Below the pieces are notes generated by a model. It had not been told where the DNA came from. It saw only the letters and a program-made list of their open reading frames with translations, and made no database searches. Of a stretch of DNA of 64,000 bases, positions 9,055 to 17,412 are shown in pieces. A program made the translations under genes and the position numbers. Origin of the DNA: Saprospiraceae bacterium (GTDB lineage: Bacteria > Bacteroidota > Bacteroidia > Chitinophagales > Saprospiraceae). Each line of letters opens with the position of its first letter. Position 1 is the stretch's first letter. Where the stretch lies: NCBI GenBank assembly GCA_016719615.1, contig JADJYQ010000005.1, positions 62,001-126,000 of the forward strand. Reading direction: 5' to 3'.

Positions 9055-10500
9055 ATGAAAAAATTCATTATAGTTTGCATTCTCCTGCACGTCAATCTGA
9101 TTTTATTCTCCCAAGCCTGGATCATCGAAGGACCGGGTATAGTTAGAGGTGAAAGCTTTAGGTTTCCTGTCGAATTGAATAATGAAGACCTTTTTATTCA
9201 TTATCAGTCTGTTGATACTTTATACAACCGCAATTCCTTATTACAAATCCGAAATTCAAAGGGAGCACTTCTCAAATCCAGAGAAATAAATCGGCCTGAC
9301 ACGACCTTTTGGATATACAATGTCAAAAAAATCAATGATATAATTGCATTATTGTTTTTTGGATATGTTGGTACTGAAAATGAATTAAAAGATATAATTG
9401 CCACTGTGGTTTTGGTCGATTATGATCTAAATATTATTTTTGAAAAATCATTTACGACAGATAAACGAAGTTATGCTTTTGGCAATATCTGGCAGGATTC
9501 GGATTCCACTTTTTTGGTTGGCTATTGGGTTGAACCGAATTCATTAAGCACAAAACGCTATGCAAGTTTTTTTTATCGACTGGATACGACTGGCAAAGTC
9601 TTAAACAGCCATATATATGAACCCGGAGATTTGAACCCCCTGTACAGATACATCTTTACCAATCATAAAAAGGATTCTGCTTTTGTATTTACAGATTTTA
9701 ATGAGATCATGTATTTGGATGAGAATTTAAGTCCTGTCTTTTACAAAGCATTAAAACATTGCACAACAGATTCATGGGGCAGCCTGGTTTTGCATCCTGA
9801 TGACAGTTCTTATATTTTTTTAGAAACCTATTGTAATGGCAATAAACCGGCTAATGGAGCCGTGATTAAATATGATAAATCCTTTAATCCGGTAAAACTG
9901 GTTTCTTTACCCGAAGACACTTATAAAACGCCTGGTCTGGGAGAATTTTATAATCCTTTGGCCCCTAACAGCATTTGGCTGGTTGGCTCACGAGTACCAC
10001 CACCTGCCCCGTCGTATCCTATTCCCATAATTATAAGCCGCCTGGATAAAAACCTCAACACTATTTGGACTAAATATTTTGAGGACAATCAGGCTCGCGA
10101 TTTTCCGTGGATCTTTGCTACTGCTGATGGTGGATTACTGCTTTCAGGTACCAGAACAAAAAGTACGGGATTTAATGGAAAATGGACTGCTTTTCTGATG
10201 AAAATTGATTCCGCAGGGAATTTTCCAACGGCACAAACAGATCTCAACAAAAATCTAAATTGGGCTGTCACCGTATTCCCAAATCCTTCTCAAAATGCTT
10301 TTAATTTCAATCTCGAATATGCTAATTCAGATTTTACCTTGCGATTATTTGATATAGATGGAATAGAAGTATTTGAAACTCAAAAATTAAATCAGGGTAG
10401 CTATAATTTTAAATTGGATAAGCTATTACCTGGTACATATAATTATATATTCTATCAAAATAATCTCGCGAAAGCAAGTGGTCATTGGATAAAGCATTAG
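9055..10500 (+). CDS. T9SS sorting-domain protein of unknown function
   Basis: A 481-residue secreted protein. ATG 9055 is chosen because it begins a clean signal peptide (MKKFIIVCILLHVNLILFSQ); an upstream in-frame TTG at 9013 lies in the terminator. The body has repeated short strands resembling a beta-propeller, with phrases such as SRLDKNLNTIWTKYFED and DGGLLLSGT. The final 75 residues are a T9SS type-A-like sorting domain starting VFPNPSQNAF. The protein is predicted to be exported to the surface. No catalytic motif is visible. Confidence 0.78.
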   Translation: MKKFIIVCILLHVNLILFSQAWIIEGPGIVRGESFRFPVELNNEDLFIHYQSVDTLYNRNSLLQIRNSKGALLKSREINRPDTTFWIYNVKKINDIIALLFFGYVGTENELKDIIATVVLVDYDLNIIFEKSFTTDKRSYAFGNIWQDSDSTFLVGYWVEPNSLSTKRYASFFYRLDTTGKVLNSHIYEPGDLNPLYRYIFTNHKKDSAFVFTDFNEIMYLDENLSPVFYKALKHCTTDSWGSLVLHPDDSSYIFLETYCNGNKPANGAVIKYDKSFNPVKLVSLPEDTYKTPGLGEFYNPLAPNSIWLVGSRVPPPAPSYPIPIIISRLDKNLNTIWTKYFEDNQARDFPWIFATADGGLLLSGTRTKSTGFNGKWTAFLMKIDSAGNFPTAQTDLNKNLNWAVTVFPNPSQNAFNFNLEYANSDFTLRLFDIDGIEVFETQKLNQGSYNFKLDKLLPGTYNYIFYQNNLAKASGHWIKH

Positions 10501-10647
10501 CAGGAATTTATTAATTCATTTAAGAGTATGAGCTAATTGAGAGTAACCAGCATTTTATGGATTTTTTGCGATTGTATTACTTTCATTAGTTGTTGGAAGT
10601 TGTTGGCTGGTATTTTATTTGATGTAATTAATTTTCAATATCCGATC

Positions 10648-10750
10648 TGTCTGAATCAGAATTTACAGAATTAATGAATTTTCAGAATTGGGATGGTGTC
10701 ATCTTCAGATAAAGTCTTTTAGTCCTGTAAATTCTGATTAAATATTCAGT
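10648..10750. repeat. fourth TGTCTGAATCAG repeat copy with an inverted partial copy
   Basis: Within the gene-free 10501-10947, a unit at 10648-10689 matches the 6.9-7.3 kb repeats. A reverse-complement partial copy at 10725-10749 (CTGTAAATTCTGATT...ATTCAG) could fold back on it, giving a long imperfect hairpin. I see nothing else in this spacer. Confidence 0.65.
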
Positions 10751-10947
10751 CCAACAAAGCCCATTTTGAAATTCCTAATTTTCTCAAGGCTGATTTCAAA
10801 TCTAACTTCACTTATCCGAATTTATTAGAACGATTTTAATAAACAGCCGTTTTAGCAGAAGCTTATTTGTGCCAATTGAACCTAGATAGTTGATCACTTC
10901 ATCCTTTTTTTTAGCCGTTTTGTACATTCTTTGAGTAGGTTCAAGGA

Positions 10948-11547
10948 ATGCTTGAGCCCACATCTGTGAGCCTGTCTACTTTCGTCCTGCGATTTGATGA
11001 TAAAATCATTGACATAATTCAAAATGATATGAAAGCGAAGTCTCAGGCATTTGATTTAAAATCTGTACCACATCTTGAAAAGATTTTGTGGTTTAGCCGT
11101 TTTTCCCTATTTGTCGTTTTCTTTTGGTTTGGTTTTTTGAAAATTATTCATATCTCCCCCGCAGAATCATTGATTACCCATTTACATCATCAAACGATCG
11201 CCAATTGGGTGAGCATTTCCTTTTTTGTTCCATTCTTGGGATTCGTTGAATGTGTGATCGGTTTGCTTTGGTTGTTTCCTAAGTTTACCCGCCTTGCATT
11301 TGCTTTGTTTGGTTTGCAGATGATCACCACTTTTCTTCCTTTGATTTATTTACCCGCAGACACCTGGCAAGACAGTTTTACCCTAACGCTGACCGGACAG
11401 TATATTGTCAAAAATCTGGTCTTGATAGCTACAGCGCTGATCCTTTATGTTTTTCACATTGCAGCATACCCTCGCGCTTCGCAACAATCAACCAGGCCAT
11501 CAACCTGGCAACTTCCACTCATAGATTTCAGGAAGCTTACGATGTAA
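10948..11547 (+). CDS. DoxX/YkgB-like inner-membrane protein
   Basis: A hydrophobic protein of 199 residues, or 172 if the ATG at 11029 is used; the first 27 residues are less typical and that later start is plausible. Four membrane segments are visible, with FWFGFLKI in the first, GFVECVIGLLWLFP in the second and GQYIVKNLVLI before the last. This pattern fits the DoxX-like/DUF417 (YkgB, RclC) group, whose members are implicated in stress defence but whose chemistry is not settled. It is followed after 34 bases by the barrel gene. Confidence 0.65.
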   Translation: MLEPTSVSLSTFVLRFDDKIIDIIQNDMKAKSQAFDLKSVPHLEKILWFSRFSLFVVFFWFGFLKIIHISPAESLITHLHHQTIANWVSISFFVPFLGFVECVIGLLWLFPKFTRLAFALFGLQMITTFLPLIYLPADTWQDSFTLTLTGQYIVKNLVLIATALILYVFHIAAYPRASQQSTRPSTWQLPLIDFRKLTM

Positions 11548-11581
11548 TATTTTTAATCAGTCATAAACACAATTATCAGCC

Positions 11582-12721
11582 ATGAAAAAAAACTACGATT
11601 ATTTAACTTATTCATTCCCCACAAAGCTGTTTTCAACAATTACAGTAGTGTTGATTTTTATTTGCTTCAGCATACAATTTGTGAATGCACAAGGATGTGT
11701 TGCCATCAGAGGTATGGGATGCAGCGCCACTAACTCAGGTTCCAGTGTCAATAAATCCGGTCTGATGTTTACTTCTAATTTGAGGTACTTTCAATCTTAC
11801 AAACATTTTAGGGGCTCTCACGAAGAAAAGGAGCGCGTTGAAAATGGTACAGAGGTGATCAATGACTCTTATTTTTTGGAGTTGGGTTTGACCTATGGAA
11901 TCTCAGACAGAATATCTGTTTCTGCAAACCTTCCACTCATTCATTACAATCGATCTTCTTTATATGAGCATTACGGAAATTCTACTACCGCCAATCCCGA
12001 GCAAAAACGTTTCGCGACGCAGGCCAGTGGAATTGGTGATTTGAGATTAGCCGTATTGTACATGGTCACTGACCCGCATGCGAACTCAAAATTCAATTTA
12101 AGCATAGGAGCAGGTTTAAAATTACCTACAGGAAATGAGAATGTCACAGATGATTTTCATAGAAAAAAATCAGATGGCGGAGATTCTACTTTTGTACGAC
12201 CTGTTGATCAATCGATTCAATTGGGAGATGGGGGTGTTGGATTTAATTTGGAATTACAATCTAACCTGGTTATTGCAAATAACCTGTCTCTTTACTTCAA
12301 TTCATTTTATTTATTCAATCCTGAGAATACAAATAAAACATTGACACGTGGAACTTTAGTAGGAGCAGATCCTTTAATTGCTTACCATTCTGTTGCTGAC
12401 CAATACGCAGTTCGTTTAGGAGCCAATTACATGTTGAATCATCAATTTAATGTTGGCTTGGGTTCGCGACTTGAGGGTATTCCTTCTGAAGATATTATTG
12501 GTAAAAGCGAGGGATTCAGAAGACCGGGATACCTCATCGCAGTTGAGCCTTCTGTAGCCTATCAATTTGGACAAAACAATCTGGCATTGACGGTTCCTTA
12601 TGCCCTCTATCGCAATAGGACTAAAAGTGTCTACGACAAAGCAGATCCAACTGGAGCCCGCCACGGGGATGCTGCTTTCGCAGATTATAGTTTAAATCTG
12701 AGTTATTCGCATAAGTTTTAA
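11582..12721 (+). CDS. outer-membrane beta-barrel protein, phenol-MetA-type
   Basis: A 379-residue protein with a signal peptide ending near VNAQG (residues 34-38). The mature region alternates strands and short turns and ends in a barrel-like NLSYSHKF. Phrases such as ELGLTYGISDRISVSANLPL and FNLSIGAGLKLPTG resemble the porin-like family named for the MetA pathway of phenol degradation, in which an exporter or porin role is usually assumed. Function is inferred only at the level of outer-membrane barrel. It ends before a repeat region and a strong terminator. Confidence 0.65.
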   Translation: MKKNYDYLTYSFPTKLFSTITVVLIFICFSIQFVNAQGCVAIRGMGCSATNSGSSVNKSGLMFTSNLRYFQSYKHFRGSHEEKERVENGTEVINDSYFLELGLTYGISDRISVSANLPLIHYNRSSLYEHYGNSTTANPEQKRFATQASGIGDLRLAVLYMVTDPHANSKFNLSIGAGLKLPTGNENVTDDFHRKKSDGGDSTFVRPVDQSIQLGDGGVGFNLELQSNLVIANNLSLYFNSFYLFNPENTNKTLTRGTLVGADPLIAYHSVADQYAVRLGANYMLNHQFNVGLGSRLEGIPSEDIIGKSEGFRRPGYLIAVEPSVAYQFGQNNLALTVPYALYRNRTKSVYDKADPTGARHGDAAFADYSLNLSYSHKF

Positions 12722-12780
12722 TTCAAAACTGGGAAATTCATTTTTGCCAATTAAAACCCTTGGTTGTTTGTTTTGCATAA

Positions 12781-12880
12781 TCCTCCCGACAGCTTCATCA
12801 TCTTTTTATTGAATATGATCTTCATGTCGGGACGGCATCATCATCATCTTTTTATTGAATAAGATCTTCATGTCGGGACT
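12781..12880. repeat. tandem copies of a CCCGACA/TGTCGGG hairpin repeat
   Basis: Two units, ending at 12833 and 12879, share TCATCATC, TTTTTATTGAATA and GATCTTCATGTCGGGAC. CCCGACA (12785-12791) pairs perfectly with TGTCGGG (12825-12831) across the first unit. A third copy is at 19011. The tail ACTCCATAATCTATG... overlaps another word-like repeat family. The rest of 12722-13064 is a terminator and a promoter-like box. Confidence 0.7.
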
Positions 12881-12955
12881 CCATAATCTATGCTCTATAA
12901 TCCATAATTCAATAGTACGATTAATATTAATTCAAGTTTTGTTAATTTCTGTTAC

Positions 12956-12987
12956 GAAGCCGGAGGATGCTCCGGCTTCTTCTTTTT
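12956..12987 (+). terminator. strong intrinsic terminator
   Basis: GAAGCCGGAG (12956-12965) and CTCCGGCTTC (12970-12979) form a perfect ten-pair stem with a GATG loop, followed by TTCTTTTT. It ends the transcript of the barrel gene before the histidine kinase gene. Confidence 0.9.
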
Positions 12988-13032
12988 AGGATGATGTCTT
13001 GCTTCCCTAAAATAGAATACATTTTTCGGACT

Positions 13033-13040
13033 TATATTTG
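13033..13040 (+). promoter_or_regulatory. candidate -7 promoter element of the hybrid kinase gene
   Basis: TATATTTG matches TAnnTTTG 24 bases upstream of the ATG at 13065 and lies after the strong terminator, as a promoter should. The -33 region is not convincing. Confidence 0.4.
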
Positions 13041-13064
13041 CAAAATAAGGAAGCTTAATCATAA

Positions 13065-15698
13065 ATGCCTAGAATATCAATTACCGTTAAGAATGCTTTA
13101 GTGTATTTCGTGCTTCTCGTATTGACGAGTGCTACGCTTGGATTTGCTATTTATAAGCTGAGTTCTAAAAAGGTCATGGAGAACACTCTGGTTACACTGA
13201 TCCATAATAATGAATCTGCAGTACTCAAGTTTAATTCCTTTCTCGATGATGTAAGAAAAGATGTTTGGTATTTATCTAAAAATCCTTTTTTAAAAGATTT
13301 TTTTGGAAATGAAGCTAACATCAAATTAAAAGAAAAATTGGCGTATGAGTTTTTAGCCTTATTGAGTGCTAAAAATCAATATGCTCAAATTCGGTTCATT
13401 GGACTTGCAAACAAAGGAAAGGAATTGATTCGGGTTGAACAATTTAATGACAAATCCTTTGTTGTTGCAGATAGTTTACTGCAGACAAAAGGCGATCGGG
13501 ATTATTTCAGAGAAACCATACAATTGCCGGAAGATTCCATTTATTTTTCGCAGATCAACCTCAATCAAGAATATGGTAAAATTTTATTACCGGTGGTGCC
13601 CACTCTGCGCGTGGCTACACCCATGTTTCACAATGGACGTATTTGGGGCATTGTAATTATTAATGTCGATTTGACTTATTTATTTCGGGAATTAGAAAAG
13701 GTGACCGGTCAATTCAATCAACTTAAACTGATCAATCCTGATGGATATTATCTGATTCATCCGGATACATCCATGGTATTCCAATTTGAATTTGACCAGC
13801 TCCCTAACATCGCGATTTCTGATGTGCGACAAAATTGGTCTTCAACACCTTTGCTTGCCAGTCAATATCAAGCTTATATCGATAAGAATGCAGGCGAGTC
13901 TATCATTGAATTTAATTACCCGAGAAAAAATTACCCTTTGTATTTTACCCTAAGTTCTGTTCAGGAAAACTTACTCGGAGTTTTTAATAAATGGAAGTTG
14001 AATATCATTTATATCACTTTATTATTTATCCTGGCTTCCATTTTTATTGCAATTTATTGGACGCGAAGACAAGCTAAGCAATTCAGTGAGATCACAAAAA
14101 GTATAACGGCATTTGGTAACAACCCCAATATCGTCAATTTAAATATTGACCGCAATGATGAAATTGGAGATTTAGCCAAATCCTTTCAAGAGATGTCTTC
14201 GCGAATCCACCATTATGTAAATGAACTCATGTTGGCCAAAAATCAAGCCGATGAAGCGAATAAAGCCAAACAGGAGTTTATTGAGAACATGAGTCATGAA
14301 ATGCGTAATCCGCTGCAATCCATTTTGGGTATGGTCAACATGCTGGAGCAAAACCAACCCAGAGATGATCAGGATGCATTCATTCGCAACCTTAAGTTTA
14401 GTGCGGATCATTTACTAACACTTGTTAATGATGTTTTGGATTATCGGAAATTATTAAATGATCAAATTAATTTGAATCCAAAGGATATACAAATACAAGA
14501 TTATCTGGATAAAATAATGAAAGGCCACTTATTTGAAGCTAGCCAAAAGAAAATTAAGCTAAACCTTGATATTGAAAATCGATTAAATAAAGAGTATTTT
14601 GTAGCTGATCCAGTTCGATTGAGTCAGATTCTTAATAATTTATTGAGCAACGCCATTAGGTACTCCCCGGCTAACCATGAAGTAAGGCTTAGGGTTCAAA
14701 GTTTAAACCAAAATCAACTTTGGTTTGAAATATCGGATCAAGGGCCAGGTATGAGTGATGAAAACATTTACAACGTTTTACAACTAAAACCAGTCACAGG
14801 AAAATCCAGACAGATTCAGAATGTGGGTCTTGGTTTGCCGATTGCCATCAGGATGCTTGGTTTGATGAAAACAAAATTGGAAATTACCCGAAATGTTCCA
14901 ACGGGGCTTTGTTTTGGATTCCATTTGCCTACACAGTTTAAAAAAGCTACAGCGCAAGATAAGGTCATCAGTCAATCAACAGGACAACTTAAACAACTCA
15001 TCTATTCCTGCGCATGTATTGATGATGATCCTCAAAATATATTTTACTATCAGCATATATTCGAGAAGATCGGTGTAACTGTAGATTTATATACATCTCC
15101 GGAATCATTCCTTCAGACAGGAAAAAAATATTATTTGATTCTGAGTGATGTGAATTTTACAGAAAGTCATTTTTCAGTTTTTATTGATCAGGTGAAATTG
15201 CAATTGGAGAAAGATGGTATCCTGGTCATCATATCAGCTATAGACGACACCAATAGTGTTGCGAAAGTATTTGAAGGAAAAATTGATTGTTTTTTGCAAA
15301 AGCCAGTCACACCGGATCAATTGTTAAGTACAGTTGAGCGCGCAATTTATCATAGGTACTTCGAAATGCCTGCTCTGGATCAACTTTCAGAACAGTATGA
15401 TGGGGATTCAACAAAGTCTGAACAAGCATTGGAACTCTTACTTAGGGAGTGGAAGGATCTTTCATCTAAAATGGATCAGGCGATCAAAGACAGAAACAAT
15501 GAGGAGTATGAACGCATTGTCCATCGGTTGGCAAATAGTATGCGTTTGTTGAATTTATTTAGCCTTGAAAAGGCAATGAACGATCTCAAAACACAGCTCA
15601 CCCTAAAAACTGATTCGATAGAAAATGACCAGTCAAAAGTCATTTTCGGATTTCAGTATTGCATAGAATTATTTCAGGAGAAAGTGAATAGCAGATAG
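13065..15698 (+). CDS. hybrid sensor histidine kinase with receiver and Hpt-like domains
   Basis: An 877-residue inner-membrane sensor. Two membrane segments (about residues 9-30 and 307-328) flank a periplasmic sensor of Cache-like size. A HAMP-like linker follows, then HisKA with His411 in NMSHEMRNP, and HATPase_c with the N box LNNLLSNAIRY, G1 SDQGPGMS and G2 VGLGLPIA. A receiver domain has Asp695 in LILSDVNF and the Lys of LQKPV. The C-terminus has an Hpt-like helix bundle with His820 in IVHRLANSM. All phosphorelay residues appear present. A LytTR regulator lies 0.7 kb away on the other strand, but a partnership is not shown. Confidence 0.92.
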   Translation: MPRISITVKNALVYFVLLVLTSATLGFAIYKLSSKKVMENTLVTLIHNNESAVLKFNSFLDDVRKDVWYLSKNPFLKDFFGNEANIKLKEKLAYEFLALLSAKNQYAQIRFIGLANKGKELIRVEQFNDKSFVVADSLLQTKGDRDYFRETIQLPEDSIYFSQINLNQEYGKILLPVVPTLRVATPMFHNGRIWGIVIINVDLTYLFRELEKVTGQFNQLKLINPDGYYLIHPDTSMVFQFEFDQLPNIAISDVRQNWSSTPLLASQYQAYIDKNAGESIIEFNYPRKNYPLYFTLSSVQENLLGVFNKWKLNIIYITLLFILASIFIAIYWTRRQAKQFSEITKSITAFGNNPNIVNLNIDRNDEIGDLAKSFQEMSSRIHHYVNELMLAKNQADEANKAKQEFIENMSHEMRNPLQSILGMVNMLEQNQPRDDQDAFIRNLKFSADHLLTLVNDVLDYRKLLNDQINLNPKDIQIQDYLDKIMKGHLFEASQKKIKLNLDIENRLNKEYFVADPVRLSQILNNLLSNAIRYSPANHEVRLRVQSLNQNQLWFEISDQGPGMSDENIYNVLQLKPVTGKSRQIQNVGLGLPIAIRMLGLMKTKLEITRNVPTGLCFGFHLPTQFKKATAQDKVISQSTGQLKQLIYSCACIDDDPQNIFYYQHIFEKIGVTVDLYTSPESFLQTGKKYYLILSDVNFTESHFSVFIDQVKLQLEKDGILVIISAIDDTNSVAKVFEGKIDCFLQKPVTPDQLLSTVERAIYHRYFEMPALDQLSEQYDGDSTKSEQALELLLREWKDLSSKMDQAIKDRNNEEYERIVHRLANSMRLLNLFSLEKAMNDLKTQLTLKTDSIENDQSKVIFGFQYCIELFQEKVNSR

Positions 15699-15748
15699 GT
15701 CAATAATCCAAATATGCATTTTTTAATTTTGGTATCAGATTGTTCATT

Positions 15749-16225
15749 TTAAAGCCATCTGCGTACTTTCTTTTTGTATTCTGCATATGTACTTCCAAAT
15801 TCTTTTTGTAATCGGGGTTCTTCATGTAAAACAATGAACCCATTAAAAATGATAAATATGATGAGGCTGTATATGCCGAGTTCATTGGATTTGAAGAGGA
15901 AAATCTCAGCGATCAACATGGTTATAACTCCAAGGTACATCGGATTGCGTGAATATTGGTAGAGCCCTGAAGTTACCAACTCTTGCGTAGGGTCAAATGG
16001 TGATAGTGTTCCCTTACCAAACTTAATAAAAAGGTATATGCAATACATGAGTATCAGGAATCCTGAAATAAACAGAAGTATGAGCAATAATACCGGCACA
16101 TCCAATGCAATAGACGGTAAAGGAATATTATAGAATTGAATGATTAAAAAAGGGAAAAGCCCTACAACAATGCCAGGTTGTAAAACGGTAAACAGCAAAT
16201 TGCGGATATATAGATTTCCTTTCAT
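15749..16225 (-). CDS. isoprenylcysteine/phospholipid methyltransferase-family membrane protein
   Basis: A 158-residue protein from ATG 16225 (the in-frame TTG at 16237 is not needed). About four membrane segments lead to a conserved C-terminal core: TSGLYQYSRNPMYLG (about residues 88-102) and HEEPRLQKEFGSTYAEYKKK, the S-adenosylmethionine-site signature of the ICMT/PEMT-like methyltransferases. Such bacterial proteins methylate small lipid or thiol substrates that are mostly unidentified. It is convergent with the kinase gene, with only 50 bases between stops. Confidence 0.82.
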   Translation of the reverse strand: MKGNLYIRNLLFTVLQPGIVVGLFPFLIIQFYNIPLPSIALDVPVLLLILLFISGFLILMYCIYLFIKFGKGTLSPFDPTQELVTSGLYQYSRNPMYLGVITMLIAEIFLFKSNELGIYSLIIFIIFNGFIVLHEEPRLQKEFGSTYAEYKKKVRRWL

Positions 16226-16354
16226 GGATATTTGCAATTGCTTTAAATGGGCCTTTTACTTTTCGTAGTATCGCAACTTTTCAGTAGGATTAAAAATTAT
16301 AGCTGCCATTCTAGTTCGCGATGAAAGAATGAAGAGATTTATTTGGTTAACAGA

Positions 16355-17047
16355 TCATAGTTCTTTCACCCATTTAAGTAAATCAGTTTTATACTTTTCG
16401 CCAACCGGAATTTCTTTGCCATGAATGGTAATTTCATCCTGATTGATCATCTGAATTTTTTTGGCATTCACAATATAGGATCGATGAACTCTGATGAAGG
16501 TATTAGGTAATTTGGTTTCAAGGTCTTTCATGGTAATAAGACTCATGGTTTGGCCTGTTTCCGTTAGAAAATTGGAGTAGTTGCCTTCAGATTTTATGTA
16601 AAGTAATTTGTCAAATTCAATTTTAACCCATTTGGTGCCGTCTTTCACAAATATGGAATCTTCTAGGGATGCTGATTTCACTCCTTCGTTACTGGAAAGG
16701 AGCACTCTTTGAATGGCTTTTTGAAAACGATCGTAACTAAGCGGTTTTACCAGAAAATCAACGACGAGGTCGTATTCGTAACTTTTGGCAGCAAAATCTG
16801 CTTCACTGGTTACCATGACCACTGGTATTTTGTCCGGCATCCGTTCGAGAAATTCCTGTCCTTTCATGTCCGGCAAATGGTAATCCAGAAAAACTACATC
16901 TATCCCACTGGAACTCAACAGATTCAAACCATTTGAAGCAGTGGTTGCCACCAGGCAGAATTGAATTTGGTCAGTTTTAGAACAAAAGTGTTTTATTAAA
17001 TCCCCTATTAATGGATCATCATCAACAACTAAACATTTGAGCGTCAT
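16355..17047 (-). CDS. LytTR-family response regulator
   Basis: A 230-residue DNA-binding regulator. ATG 17047 starts the receiver domain directly (MTLKCLVVDDDP); the frame stays open further upstream but is unlikely to be used. Receiver: acidic Asp9-Asp11, phosphoacceptor Asp55 in VVFLDYHLPD, Thr in VMVTS, and Lys in FLVKPL. Residues about 130-230 are a LytTR domain, with IKSEGNYSNFL and FIRVHRSYIVN. No histidine kinase of the LytS/YehU type is adjacent, so its partner is elsewhere or is the hybrid kinase at 13065. Confidence 0.92.
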   Translation of the reverse strand: MTLKCLVVDDDPLIGDLIKHFCSKTDQIQFCLVATTASNGLNLLSSSGIDVVFLDYHLPDMKGQEFLERMPDKIPVVMVTSEADFAAKSYEYDLVVDFLVKPLSYDRFQKAIQRVLLSSNEGVKSASLEDSIFVKDGTKWVKIEFDKLLYIKSEGNYSNFLTETGQTMSLITMKDLETKLPNTFIRVHRSYIVNAKKIQMINQDEITIHGKEIPVGEKYKTDLLKWVKEL

Positions 17048-17283
17048 ACTGCGGCCAAAATTAGCACATCCTTCATGGAACAAAATATTTTTAAATAAAA
17101 TAATGGCGGTTTTGTCCATTTTATATAGGTGTTTGCATATTCAGTTCTTGACAGCTGTGTAGGTATTCTACATTTGAGCTATCATGAGATTTCATCAAAC
17201 GTTGATGTATCTGAATCTATCGGTTTTGGTTTAACGATCTTCGGAATTTTCTCTAGTGATTTCAAATAGTTTTGGAACCCGTT

Positions 17284-17343
17284 CTCAGTCATCTAAATTT
17301 ATATCAAGGTTTTGCAGGGGTTTGGATGACTGAGTTTTTTTTT
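17284..17343 (+). terminator. orphan intrinsic terminator upstream of the haloperoxidase gene
   Basis: CTCAGTCATC (17284-17293) and GATGACTGAG (17325-17334) form a perfect ten-pair stem with a 31-base loop, followed by nine T on the plus strand. No plus-strand gene precedes it: the gap 17048-17412 begins at the divergent LytTR start. It therefore ends either a small RNA made in this gap or an attenuated leader of the gene at 17413. Nothing else is recognisable in the gap. Confidence 0.75.
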
Positions 17344-17412
17344 GGAGACATCCGGTGTTAAAATTTCAAGACTTTAAACAAAACAACAACAGAAATAAAA
17401 TTAATAAAACTT

